From Rhynchospora pubera (lineage: Eukaryota; Streptophyta; Magnoliopsida; Poales; Cyperaceae): 64,000 nt of DNA. Under the pieces are notes generated by a model. It was not told where the DNA came from. It saw only the letters and a program-made list of their open reading frames with translations, and did not search any database. The stretch covers positions 288,378,653 through 288,442,652 of the forward strand of contig CM051460.1 of NCBI GenBank assembly GCA_028095005.1, given 5' to 3'. Position numbers and translations under genes: made by a program. The stretch's first letter is position 1. Each line of letters starts with the position of its first letter. Below are positions 24,701 to 35,590 of the stretch, piece after piece.

Positions 24701-27700
24701 ATGTTCATCATGTCGGGTCGCATAACAGCAGAAAAATTGACGAAATTCATATTGTATTCTGAGTGGCTAATCCTGTCAACATGGTGGATTGGCGATAATT
24801 GGACGAGCCTCATGCAATCTGTTGGTGCAAGTGAAAAGGTTTTCCGACTCATGGATCTTGTTCCCTCCACCCATTTCTCATTAAAAGGTAAACTCGTCAG
24901 AATAAAAATGTCACTGTATTACATTCTTATTTTATTAAAAATGTTAGCTAATTATGCAAAATTACAATCAACCTAAAAATTACATTATTCAGGATGTGCC
25001 ATTTAATGCACCTGAATATGCTTCTATAGAGGAGTAAACCCGAAATGCATGATACTTGTTTTGAGGGTTAATGTTAACAAAATTGACTATTTGTTACAGA
25101 TCTTATCTTATAAAGATCTGATTAAATATTCTACATATACTAAATTCTGCAACAAATTAGACATATCAGTTATGTTTATTTTCAAATATTTTAGTATCTT
25201 TCTATTTCCTTAGTTAAGCTGTGGGATAGATAGAAAGTATTATGATTTGATATATTGCTATATTAAAGAAAGCTCTATATAAGATGAGCTTAGAATTGTA
25301 TTAGGGAGAAGCAGAAATCAATAACAAATAGTCTTCTCTTTATCTTTCTCTTCTCTCTATCTCTCTGTTCATCACGGCAGAACCTAACCAGTCTCTTAAT
25401 ACCCCTTATAACCTACGACCCACCAAGGCTCGTAACAATTTGGTATCAGAGCCGACCACCATGTCTAAGGATAAAACAACCCCGCCCACATTTGATTTCG
25501 CAGTCGCCTTCCAAAATCTTCTCCAAAGCAACCAACAACTCCTCCAGGGTCAGAACGACATACTACACCGTCTCGAATTGCATGAAGGGCGCCTTCTCTC
25601 ATTGGAGAAACCTCCGAATTCGAAGGCTGAGGAGCACCCTAAACCGCGCGATACCCAAGGCGTTCCTCGCTATTACAAACTGGATTTTCCGACCTTTGAC
25701 GGCAAAGACGATCCGTTGGGTTGGCTTAATCGCTGTGAGCAATTTTTTCGGGGGCAGCGCACTATGGAGGAAGAAAAGGTTTGGCTCGCCTCCTATCATC
25801 TCATAGGTATAGCCCAACAATGGTATTACCAAGTGGAGAGAGATGAGGGTTTGCTATCTTGGACTCGGTTTAAGGAGCTATGCCACTTAAGGTTTGGTCC
25901 ACCAATCCATAGCAACCCATTGGGAGAGTTGATGCACCTGCGCCAAACCGCTAGTGTTGAGGAATATCAAGAACAATTTGGTGCTTTGATTTGCCGTGCA
26001 GATTCTGTCACTCCAGCCCAACAGATGCATATTTTTACTGCTGGACTCTCTGATCCCCTGCGCACTGATGTTGAGTTGCACCGTCCCACTGATTTACAGC
26101 ATGCCATGAGCCTGGCACGTGCTTTTGAGCGCCGTTATAACAACACCACAACAGCCAGCATACTTGGCAAACCACCAGGACGAGCAATTTCTAAACCTCC
26201 TGAAGTTTTGGCACTACTTGCACCGCCGGAGTTTGGAAATTGATCGATGGGAAACCAAGTCTCAAAATAAAAATCTCGTGTCTGCCGATCTAATCGTTTG
26301 TAGAACAGCTTGAGGGTCGAATCCACAGGGACGGTGTTGGAATATTAGTCTTTTACTTTACTAAACTAGCTAGACGGTTCAACTCTTATGTGAATTAAGG
26401 GTTGCAGGTGAGTCTAAATCCTAAGTCTAGTTTCAAGGTTAAAACAAGAATTAATGAGAGAGATTCAACAAGTCACGAAATTCTAGGGTTTCTGGTTGCT
26501 AACACTTCATCTTAGTCCCAGTTCCAGCGGTCCGCTGACTCTCGTAGCGGCCCGCTAAAAGAACTTAGGTCGCTAATCTATTAGACTGGTCGCTGGCTAC
26601 TTGGCGGGCATAGACAACCTCGCTGATTCACTCAGCGGCCCGCTAGGATTAGTGATGTGAATGCAAATTGACTTAATTCAGTTGATAATTGTGCAGGGAT
26701 AATGGCCTAATTAAGGTCCTAGATCAAACTCTCGTTTAGGTCTGGTTATCAATTAATTAACCCAATTTCCCTCGTATAGAATCTAGATTTCAACTATCGT
26801 TTCTTGGTCTAGTTTCTATAAGTTTATACCTTTCTAACCTATGAAATCCTTGAGTTTTCACTCTTGGAAAGGACTTAACTCTCGTTAACTAGTCCTGGTT
26901 TAACCTTTCAGTTTACAACCTTCATGTTAATCATAATCATGCCTAATAATCTAAGTTTATTTGGACTTAACCACCTAGCAATTAAGCGAGCTCTACTTAA
27001 CGGGTGTAAACAAATCTACTTAAACAATCATGGCATAATCAATTCAAGCAATTCAAGCAAGGTATAAAACACAAAGATATCAAATAAAATCAATAAACAT
27101 GCAATCAACAACTAAGAATTCGAGTTTACAACCATAGCCCTAAAACAAACAATCAACAACTAAGAAACATCATACAAACACAAGAGAAAATGAGAATAAG
27201 GAAAGATTACAACCAATTGCTCTTGCGTGTGTCGAAATCTCCTATCAAACACGTCTCTTGCTGTCGCAATAAACCTGCTTGGCGCTGCCTCGATCTGGAC
27301 TTGAGACCTAACTCTCAAATAACTCAATGTCTAACCCTAAATTGACCTTGGATTTGGTCTCTCTCTTGTTCTCCCCCAAAACCTCATCAAACAGGTCTTT
27401 AATAGGCCTTGGGAACGTCTAGAAACGCTGGAAATAACTGAAGACGTGCTCTGGATGCATCTGGAGTCGGTAGAAACCGCCATCCAAATATAGAATTGCC
27501 AAATCGGGCGATTCTGCTAAATCTGGCAGTTCCAGACCTGCGGGCCGCTGGGACTTTCAGCGGGTCGCAGGAAAATGTCAGCACTGCGTCCTGTCAGTAT
27601 TTTGGGCATATCTCCTTCATTCGAACTCCGTTTGAGGTGATTCAAGATCCGTTGGAAAGCTTAGAACGAGCTCTTCAACGTTATGGACTCATCCAAGTCA

Positions 27701-30700
27701 TTTCTTGTCCAGAATTTGCAATAAAATTAGAAAATATGGTAATAACTCATTCTTGACACAAAACTCTAATTAAACTAACCTAAACTCATCTAAACTATCT
27801 AAACTATGTAAACTCAAGTTAATTGGTTTAGTTTGGAGACAAAATGGTACATGAATATGCATATAAAATCCACTCATCAGAAATGATCAACGTTCTTTAC
27901 GCCGCCTCAATCCAAGTGAGATGGCTGAGAGACGAGAGAAGGGTTTGTGCTTCAATTGTGATGAGCTATACACAAAGGGCCATAAGTGCAAGCGACTATT
28001 TTTTCTAGAGGTCATGGATGATGGTGCATATGAGAATTCATCAGTACTTGCTACCAATGAAGCACCTGGATGACATCTGCATTTGTTACCCCACTTTTAA
28101 GCTTGAGGACAAGCTGAATCTCAAGGGCGGGGAAATGTTGCAGATCTTATCTTATAAAGATCTGATTAAATATTCTACATATACTAAATTCTGCAACAAA
28201 TTAGACATATCAGTTATGTTTATTTTCAAATATTTTAGTATCTTTCTATTTCCTTAGTTAAGCTGTGGGATAGATAGAAAGTATTATGATTTGATATATT
28301 GCTATATTAAAGAAAGCTCTATATAAGATGAGCTTAGAATTGTATTAGGGAGAAGCAGAAATCAATAACAAATAGTCTTCTCTTTATCTTTCTCTTCTCT
28401 CTATCTCTCTGTTCATCACGGCAGAACCTAACCAGTCCCTTAATACCCCTTATAACCTACGACCCACCAAAGCTCGTAACACTATTTGATTTTGGTCATA
28501 ACTCATGACATATTATCCAGATCAGTCATACATTTTTATAACATCAGGTGTTAAGCATGATACGTGATTTACAGAACTAAGAAATCTATCTTCACAATGT
28601 CCAATCACATGTTTAGCAAATCTTTTGGCAGGGAGAAAGTTAGAGAACCTGGAAGGACGGCTTCAATTTGCGAATGTCTCATTCTCTTATCCTTCACGAC
28701 CCACGGTACTCTCACTCTCTTTCTAACTCTGTTGTTTGAATAAACAAAAATGTATATGACAATATTTATAAACATCTGAAACAGAAGAGCAATATTAACT
28801 ATATTACTTTTTTTTTTTTGGAACTTAGAGATCCATTTTATAAAGTTTTATTTTTCCTGTTCCAACAGGTGGAAGTCCTGAGGCAAGTACATCTATCAAT
28901 ACAACCAAATGAAGTAGTTGCAGTTGTAAGTAAATCACACATATTTCTACCTTTATTTTGGAGCCAGCTGAGAGAACAAGAAGAGCATTTTATTGCAACT
29001 CTTCCTTTAAAGTATTCTTTACCTAAGAGATAGACCCATTTTTCTCACTTAAGTATCAGAAAAGAAAGACATGGTCTTGTGAAGCTATAATGGCCGGATC
29101 TTGGGTACACACAAACAGCATATATGATTCAGTTATGCTTATAGTTTTGTTTTCTTTTGAAAAGGTTGGTCTTAGTGGGAGTGGAAAGAGCACACTAGTA
29201 AATCTATTGCTTCGTCTCTATGATCCATCAAGTGGTCAGGTGAGCTTTTGTTGCCTAAGACTTGAGTTGTGGTCAACAAAAGACTGCATAAATCAAACAG
29301 ACAAAATGATATACGCTGCATATGACTCTTGCATTTGTTCTGCTGGTTCACTTCACTGCTTTTAATATTATAAGGCTTTCACTTATCAGATGTTCTAGGG
29401 AGTTGTGTATCAAGACTATCCATTTTTTAGTTGCAGCGCATCAGCATAAAAAGGTTTAATGGACCTTCTGCTGTTGTGATGAGTACTGACTGTAAAAGAT
29501 AATTTTCTCTCATTTCTTTTTGTCCAGATTTTAGTTGATGATAACCCCATTGGCAACTTAGATATAAAATGGCTCAGGGAAAGAATTGGCTATGTGGGCC
29601 AGGTCAGGACAGCTGAACTTTGCAAAAATTTATTTTGTACTTTTCTTATTATTTTGCTTTCTGACAGTACTTAATAACTACTGAGAAGCAATGTCGGGAC
29701 TTAATTTATGCTTCAATGCCTCACCAATGCCTTTCTAGCATGTATAGGTCAAATTTGCGATCCTTGATTCTTAGTATTTACCATAATTAATCGATTGCTC
29801 AGGAACCACGGCTTTTTCGAATGGACATTAGTTCAAATATTAAGTACGGGTGCCCCAGGGAAGTGTCCCATGAAGAAGTGGTACAGGCTGCTAAACAAGC
29901 ATATGCCCATGATTTCATCTCAGCCCTTCCTGAAGGATACAAAACAATGGTGGACAACTCCCTTCTAAGTGGAGGCCAGAAACAACGCATCGCAATTGCT
30001 AGGGCTATTTTGAGGGAGCCCAAAATTTTGATCCTTGATGAGGCCACCAGCGCACTAGATGCAGAGAGTGAACATTATGTCAAGGTTCTCTTTTCTTTGA
30101 ATTACAATCATGTGTTCCTTAAATAAGGTCCAAGACATTTTAATGTGTGCGATTGAGTCCCTTTAGCATTCCATGGATAAGTGGATGTGTATTGTTGTGA
30201 AAGATGACAGGGCATCAGCTAATTGGCTGAAGTAGATAACATTCTTATCCTACTTTTAATATAATAGGTCCTGAATCCTGAATCCTGACAGTTACCGAAA
30301 TGGTTTAGACATCAAATCTCAAGGGCCAAAATGATTAATGGGTGTCACTTGCTGGCTTTTATTTCGTTTATACGATAAGCTTATCAAGTTGATAAAAGTA
30401 GTTTGACGTCCTGTATTGTTTTGTATCAGAAGCATTTTTGTTCTAAACGGCTAAACATGATACTATACAAAAATTGAGGGTTGCCAAGATCAACATAAAA
30501 CATAGAGAAATGTCTTAAACCAGACATGATCTTGATAAAGTTTTCACAAAGATTATTTACCCCTTTGTGTATGGAGAGTTGTTTCATGATTAGTAATGGA
30601 TTTATTACTGAGTTAAACATATCATCATGATACTTTGCAAGGTGCACCAAGGGTTTATTGTATCAGTTTGACTTTGATGTACACAAATTGGATGTGAGAC

Positions 30701-31545
30701 TGGATCGTTAGGGTGTTATTCAAGCATTGCATTTTGTTTATTGGTGACTATGTCAAATTGATCAAGGCATGATATGATATGCATCTCTATTTGTTCCAGG
30801 GGGTGATGCGATCAGGGAACAACGGCTCCAAAAGGACTGTAATTGTCATAGCTCATAGGTACATGGACTGTTTTTCAACATCCCCTGAATTTTTTTCGTT
30901 ATTATTTCTGAAACGTTTTGTAGTGATACTTTATCTTGATCATTATTACTGTTATTATTAGAAGCGATTTAATCATCATTATTATTGTTTGCAGATTATC
31001 AACAATTCAAGCAGCCGATAGGATAGTAGTGATGGATAGTGGTAAAATTATTGAGGTATGATGTCTCTATCATCTTTCTTCTGGACGCACATCATGCAGA
31101 AAAAAATGATTGGGATGAATTTTAAAAGCATAGATTACATTAGTTTCATTTGTTCAATTTTAAAGGATAAACTGATATAATTTCTTCTTTCTTCCAAAGA
31201 CTTGAAAACCACTTTTCATAATATAGCTTACTGATTTCGGCCAGTAAATCGAGAATAGTTTTTTGGCGAGTTTTTATTTAATAAAAAGTTTACGTAGGCC
31301 ATGCTACTATATACCATGGTCCTGTACCTTTCTGTTAAGTTTTAGCATACCCAATTTTGTTATTATGCTCAATATTTGCTATTGGTTACTGCTAATGGTA
31401 GAACTAAATTATAAACATATCTGTTCTTTTATTTTTAATTATCTATTGCTATTGTTCGTTGTAGATGGGGAGTCACACACAACTAATTCAGAAGGATGGA
31501 TTATATTCAAGACTAGTGAAAAGACAAGCTGATGCTTTTGAGTAG
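21737..31545 (+). CDS. ABCB26: ABC transporter B family member 26 type half transporter, plastid (TAP1-like)
   Basis: Seventeen exons join in phase to 677 residues: 21737-22126, 22423-22547, 22805-22847, 22945-22989, 23084-23310, 23530-23584, 24293-24363, 24464-24566, 24677-24887, 28632-28705, 28869-28925, 29165-29239, 29528-29602, 29803-30084, 30800-30858, 30995-31055 and 31465-31545. Residues 1 to about 45 are rich in serine and arginine (MASMHLLSTPHRFSTSLSHK), as in a chloroplast transit peptide. One transmembrane domain follows, including EISFFDEETVGDLTSRLGSD. The nucleotide-binding domain has Walker A (GLSGSGKST), a Q-loop (GYVGQEPRLF), the signature LSGGQKQR, Walker B (ILILDEATSALD) and the H-loop (IAHRLST). 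Half transporters of this group work as dimers in organelle membranes; the substrate is unknown. The intron after 24887 is 3.7 kb because of an LTR element, and the intron after 24363 seems to use a GC donor. All motifs are intact. Confidence 0.9.
25092..25437 (+). repeat. 5' LTR of the intronic retrotransposon
   Basis: 346 bp, starting TGTTACAG and ending CTCGTAACA. A CTATATAAG box at about 25275 is a plausible TATA signal. Compared with the 3' LTR I see three substitutions by eye and no length change, which suggests a fairly recent insertion. Confidence 0.92.
25441..25452 (+). other. Primer binding site, initiator Met tRNA type
   Basis: TGGTATCAGAGC, complementary to the 3' end of plant initiator methionine tRNA, lies three bases after the 5' LTR. 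Confidence 0.9.
25461..28073 (+). pseudogene. Interrupted gag of the intronic retrotransposon
   Basis: The gag frame starts at ATG 25461. It runs through YYKLDFPTFDGKDDPLGWLN, the retrotransposon gag core with IAQQWYYQ, to 26240, where an LTR is inserted. It resumes at 27885, in phase apart from the 5-bp duplication, with a CCHC-like zinc knuckle (GLCFNCDELYTKGHKCKRLF) and stops at 28071-28073. The first part alone would end three bases inside the inserted LTR. The matrix-like and capsid regions and the knuckle are recognisable, but the gene is broken. Confidence 0.85.
26241..27879 (-). mobile_element. Nested solo LTR, probably Ty3/Gypsy Tat-like
   Basis: The sequence is 1639 bp, begins TGATCGATGG and ends CACTCATCA, and is flanked by the 5-bp duplication GAAAT (26236-26240 and 27880-27884). 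It sits exactly inside the gag of the intronic element. It has no coding capacity and no primer site or polypurine tract of its own, which fits a solo LTR left by recombination. On the minus strand it starts TGATGAGTGG and has GTCCCTGTGGATTCGACCC near its end, features I associate with LTRs of Tat-type Gypsy elements. Confidence 0.8.
28127..28135 (+). other. Polypurine tract of the intronic retrotransposon
   Basis: GGCGGGGAAA-type purine run directly before the TG of the 3' LTR. It is the expected start of plus-strand synthesis and overlaps the remnant LNLKGGE coding end. Confidence 0.7.
28136..28481 (+). repeat. 3' LTR of the intronic retrotransposon
   Basis: 346 bp, starting TGTTGCAG and ending CTCGTAACA. 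It differs from the 5' LTR at three positions seen by eye (A/G at the fifth base, T/C in GTCTCTTAAT, G/A in CAAGGCTC). Confidence 0.92.
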
Positions 31546-32541
31546 TTGGTATTACGGATAAAGTAATTTTTTGTTTCATTAATTCTGTGATTCAAAATAA
31601 GATTTATTGCTCAGTTTACTTGGAAGTATAGGAATATTTTGATAATAAAATATAAAAAGGCTCCCACAGAAAGGAAATTTCAAAATGAAGTTAAATCATT
31701 TGCTCTTTGTTGTTGGTAGTTGTGGCAAAGGACATTTAATAATGGCAGCGGTCAATAGTCCAGAAAGTGAGGTTAAAATATATGAATCGGCATCATAAAA
31801 TCAAATCTAAGTAGCAAGACGACAGAATAAAATACTTGTATTTGTTTAGTTAGGTAAATGACCTTCGTGATTCTAGACGTTTGAATACAGTTGTTATTTT
31901 GGTTCCTGTCCGTTACATTAGCTTACATTCACTCTTATCCAATAAATGATTTTAGTGGCCAATATTTTTTCTGTGTTTTTCAAATAATTTAATTCCCCGA
32001 GGAAAGCCTAACCCACTAAAAATGGAGTTCAATTGTATTAAATTGATCGAATGTCTTAAACACATGAAAGTCGCTACTTAAAAATTTCAAAGACTAAGAC
32101 TAATATAAAGTGTTCAGCATGAATGGCCCGTAAAAAGCTAAAACCAGGTCGCCATTGTAAATGTAAAACCATATACAGATGTGGTTATAGAAATAAATAA
32201 ATTAATCTGACAAGCGACAAGCTGACTTGATTAAAGTTATTTACTAGCACGTGGTAATTTTCAAACTGGCTAGTTGAATAATCATAACAAATAACATATG
32301 GTAACTTGATTATCATATCATAGCAAGAATGTTTGAATAAATATTTAAGAAGACTTTACAGAAAGCTTTGATAAGTAAGCCATTGCAACAGTTAAGGATT
32401 AAAAAAAAGAAAAAATCATAATAAGTTCCAATGTACTAATCAAATATGACAGGAAAAAAAAATATTATATCCTGACAAAGACTCAAAAAAGGAAAATGAA
32501 AGAGAAAGAAAAAAGGAAATGAACAAAAAGGACTTGAGAAT
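31546..32541. other. Intergenic region between convergent genes
   Basis: AT-rich spacer between the ABCB26 stop and the stop of the unrecognised minus-strand gene. No gene, terminal repeats or tandem array were seen. It must contain both 3' UTRs. Confidence 0.5.
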
Positions 32542-34535
32542 CTAGCTGTGCACAAAATCACAAGTTACATCGGAGAAGTTGGTTCCTTTGAATGCTTCAG
32601 GGCATCTGCCGGCTACGGCTAACATGTAACCCATATACTCCTTGTTCTTGGCCAATTCTTTGGTCAACTTATTGAGCTCCTCTAAACAAGCATTATTGTG
32701 TGCCTCTGCATCATAATCTGCCTTCTTCTTACGAAATCTCATGTGGTTTATGTAATCAAAGTTTCTACGAAGCATCTTTAACCATTCAAGTAGCGGGTGA
32801 ATTGTTTCTAAGACAGATTGTGGAGATGAAGGTGTATCATTGCTTGAATTGCTTAGCACTTGAGACAATTCACCCTCCTCATTTTCACTCCCCAAAACCA
32901 ACCATGCCGGTGACAGTTGTTCGGGTGAAGGAGGAGGTGTGAACTCCCACCATTTATAAAAGACACTTTCATCAGACGGGAGATCTTCTAAATTTGCACT
33001 TTTAGTATCAGCAATCCATTCGGTGGAAATATGGTAAGCAATTTCAGATTCAACTAGCTTTGCTTCCTCATTTGGAGCTTTCTCATTTTGAGAGCAAGCA
33101 CCTGAAACGCTGGTCGACCCATCATCTGATACGGAACACGATTCAATCTTTAGCAACAAGTAGTCCTATTTGCGCTAGATCTGCAATGGAAGCTTTGCAA
33201 AGTAATAGAGAATGATTCTGCGAGGAATTAGCATCTTCTGCTTGCAATTGATCTGTTCTAACAGCCACCTCTGTAGGGGTTTGCACCTCCAGAGAATCTC
33301 TTGCTTGGAGATAAGGGACTGAATCAGAGTGTCGAGAAGAAGATTTCTGTGGAGATTCATCATGGTTTGCTTGCCGTGCTGATTGGGTGGATACCTGAGA
33401 TCCTCTTTTTGTATGCAATTCACGCCGCTCAGGTTGATGACACTTTTTTGGGGTTTGTGCCTTTGAAGGATCTTTTGTTTGGAGAGAGGCATCTGAATTT
33501 CTCACTGGTCCACCAAAATATGGGGTTAATGTATGGTTTTGCAGCAACTGGCTTGATGGAACTCGAGGTGTGGGGCTGCCTGTAAGAGTTTGCCAAAGCC
33601 TTATATGATTATAATTTCCCATCAACAAAAACAGTATATTGGAACAGAAAATAAGCACAATACTGGCAGGCTACCTATATATTGTAGCTATTAAAGCAAA
33701 GAATAACATTACCATTATGGAATGCATGTCCTTGGCTCCTGACAGGAAGTGTGCATGCATATGACTGATGCATCATGTATAGATGACCAGGTACAAGCGC
33801 AGGTGGTGGAGCAAACCAAAATGGTGGATGGGGATGCATGGGTGGTTTGCCAGCAAAGGGACAAGGCATGTCAGGGTATGCAGCAAAGTATGGGTTTGGG
33901 GCTGGGACCCACATGTTAGGTTCCGGAATCGAAAAATGGTTTTGGTTTGATGTATGCATGCTAAAATTCCCATTGAAGGATTGTACTGGGGCTGGTGGAC
34001 TCATGCCGGTGATGTTGTCTACTCGAACTGGTGGCTTTCTCTGAATATTCAAGTTTATGTTTGTTAAAACTAGTAATTAATTATCAGGATTGATCAAATT
34101 GTTTCCAAGGCCTCACAGTACAGGTATACAATTTTGTACATATAACTGCTCTAAGAGACAGATTATAAGCAAAAGAACAAAGTAGATCCTGATAGGGGAA
34201 ACTCGCTCACAAATATGAATCCACTGAGCTAATTAATTATGTAAAATTTCCCAAAGATTAAAAAAAAACTAGGTTCTCTTAGGTGAAAAGAATGCGAGAG
34301 CATTAAAGATAAATAAATTGTCCAATATTTGCAAAAATGCGTTTAAAGCATATTTACATGATAATCTTAGACTGGATATCAAATAATAAGAAAAATTAGG
34401 AGGCAAAAAAAAAAAAAAAAACCAAAAAGAAAAGAAAATAAAAGAACGTACCAACATCCTGTACCAGCCCAAATCCAATCTATCAGATTGGAGTCCAGAG
34501 GATTCCTCCAATTGCCTATTGCTTCGAAATTTCAC
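32542..34535 (-). CDS. Unrecognised proline/serine-rich protein with charged C-terminal helix
   Basis: I do not recognise this gene. Exons in transcript order are 34535-34452 (tentative), 34040-33713, 33579-33269 and 33165-32542. The last three total exactly 421 codons including the TAG stop. The first in-frame ATG is at 34457, two codons before the end of the first exon; the open frame continues further upstream, so the true start is uncertain. The 34040 exon is rich in proline and aromatic residues (NPYFAAYPDMPCPF, PPFWFAPPPALVPG). The middle is polar and disordered. The end contains FYKWWEFTPPPSPEQLSPAW and a basic-acidic helix (MRFRKKKADYDAEAHNN, LEELNKLTKELAKNKEYMGY). Reading straight through 33143-33270 changes frame. 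A GT-AG intron at 33166-33268 restores it, joining PTE to DYLLLKIE. It is the last gene before the satellite. Confidence 0.6.
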
Positions 34536-34843
34536 CTTTGTTATATCTTGTCTTTAAATATTCTGAAATAGAAATGCAAAAGACTGCGTGAATTTTTCAA
34601 GCCAGCTCCAAATATTAATGTACTACACTTGTAATATGAGATCTCGTTATTTTTTTATAATATATGTTTTACTAGAAAATAGTAGTCACAACCTGACAAA
34701 ATGTTTCTACTGGAAAATAGGAATGCCAATACAAAAATAATCATCTTATCATGCAAATACAATATAATTAATATTTGTAAAGTAGTAAACTTTTGTTTTT
34801 TTATTAATGGAAAATTGTCACTTGTCAGCAATTGCTGACACTC

Positions 34844-34993
34844 GGGTGCGTTTGGATATAGGAAGAAGGAAGAAGAAAGAAGGAAGAAGGAAGAAAAAAA
34901 ATTATAAACAATCCAAACTCTTCACAAAATTACACATTTTCCAATACTTCTTCTCACTTCTTTTCTTCTTCCCACACCTATCCAAACGGAGCC
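34844..34993. mobile_element. MITE-like element 1
   Basis: About 150 bp with imperfect inverted ends, GGGTGCGTTTGGATATAGG at the left and a right end reading GGCTCCGTTTGGATAGG on the other strand. The body is AAGAAGG-rich on the left and TTCTTC-rich on the right. It shares an internal segment (CTCTTCACAAAATTACACA type) with the neighbour at 35089. The target duplication is not clear. Confidence 0.55.
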
Positions 34994-35088
34994 AAAACAA
35001 AAAACAAAAAAAATCACATATTTCCTTCATAAAAGCTTTGCTAATTATCTACTGAAATCAAGAATACCTTCTTGATATATAGCATATA

Positions 35089-35275
35089 GGGCTCCGTTTG
35101 GATGGCTTCTTCCCGAAATAAGGAATAAGGAATAACCACTTTTTACCAATAAATTGATTTCTAATCATCCAAATTAACTCTTCACAAAAGTTACACACTT
35201 CCCAATAAATTTACCCCTTCCCAATAAATTTCTTCCCTTCTTCCTTCTTCCTACCTTATTCTCAACGCATCCAAA
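35089..35275. mobile_element. MITE-like element 2, same family
   Basis: About 187 bp, starting GGGCTCCGTTTGGATGG. The right end reads GTTTGGATGCGTTGAG on the other strand. It shares the internal CTCTTCACAAAAGTTACACA-type segment and the TTCCTTCTTCC end with element 1. Both look like non-autonomous DNA transposons of the GTTTGGAT-ended class. Confidence 0.5.
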
Positions 35276-35590
35276 CTTTTCATTTATTTCTCAACTTCAA
35301 AAATAAAATATGATTTTAAAACCATAAAAATTATTTCAAAATTCAAAATACAAAAGCTTTGGCATTAATAAACTGAATATAATATTTCTAGCATTCATAT
35401 AATTTATCTTGCAAAACTAAATCTATAAAAACCATGAAATATTTTATGGTATAAAAAAATTTTTGTGTAATTCTTAAATATGAAATTCAAGCGAAAATAT
35501 TTTAAAATATTGGATAATAGAAAATTTTACAGCAGTTCATTATCTGCAATTTTATGAGCACGTAATGGATTTTATCTAGTTTTATGATAA

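Larger units (their letters stand above)
25092..28481 (+). mobile_element. Non-autonomous LTR retrotransposon in an ABCB26 intron (Ty3/Gypsy-like)
   Basis: The element is 3390 bp, in the same direction as the host gene, with two 346-bp LTRs and a perfect 5-bp duplication CTATT (25087-25091 and 28482-28486). The primer site follows the 5' LTR after three bases and a purine-rich tract precedes the 3' LTR. The gag is broken by a nested LTR. After the zinc knuckle the sequence jumps to a stretch reading TFKLEDKLNLKGG, which resembles the extreme end of Gypsy integrase. Protease, reverse transcriptase, RNase H and most of integrase are therefore missing. Confidence 0.9.

Noticed and set aside
25440..25460. 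Start of gag at 25440
   Set aside because: That start would be TTG and overlaps the primer binding site. The first ATG of the frame is at 25461.
26305..26330. GGGTCGAATCC as a tRNA T-loop
   Set aside because: No acceptor stem, D-arm or anticodon arm surrounds it. It is part of the nested LTR.
33143..33268. Frameshift mutation making the 32.5-34.5 kb gene a pseudogene
   Set aside because: A single GT-AG intron restores the frame and the exon total is a multiple of three, so a broken gene is not needed to explain it.
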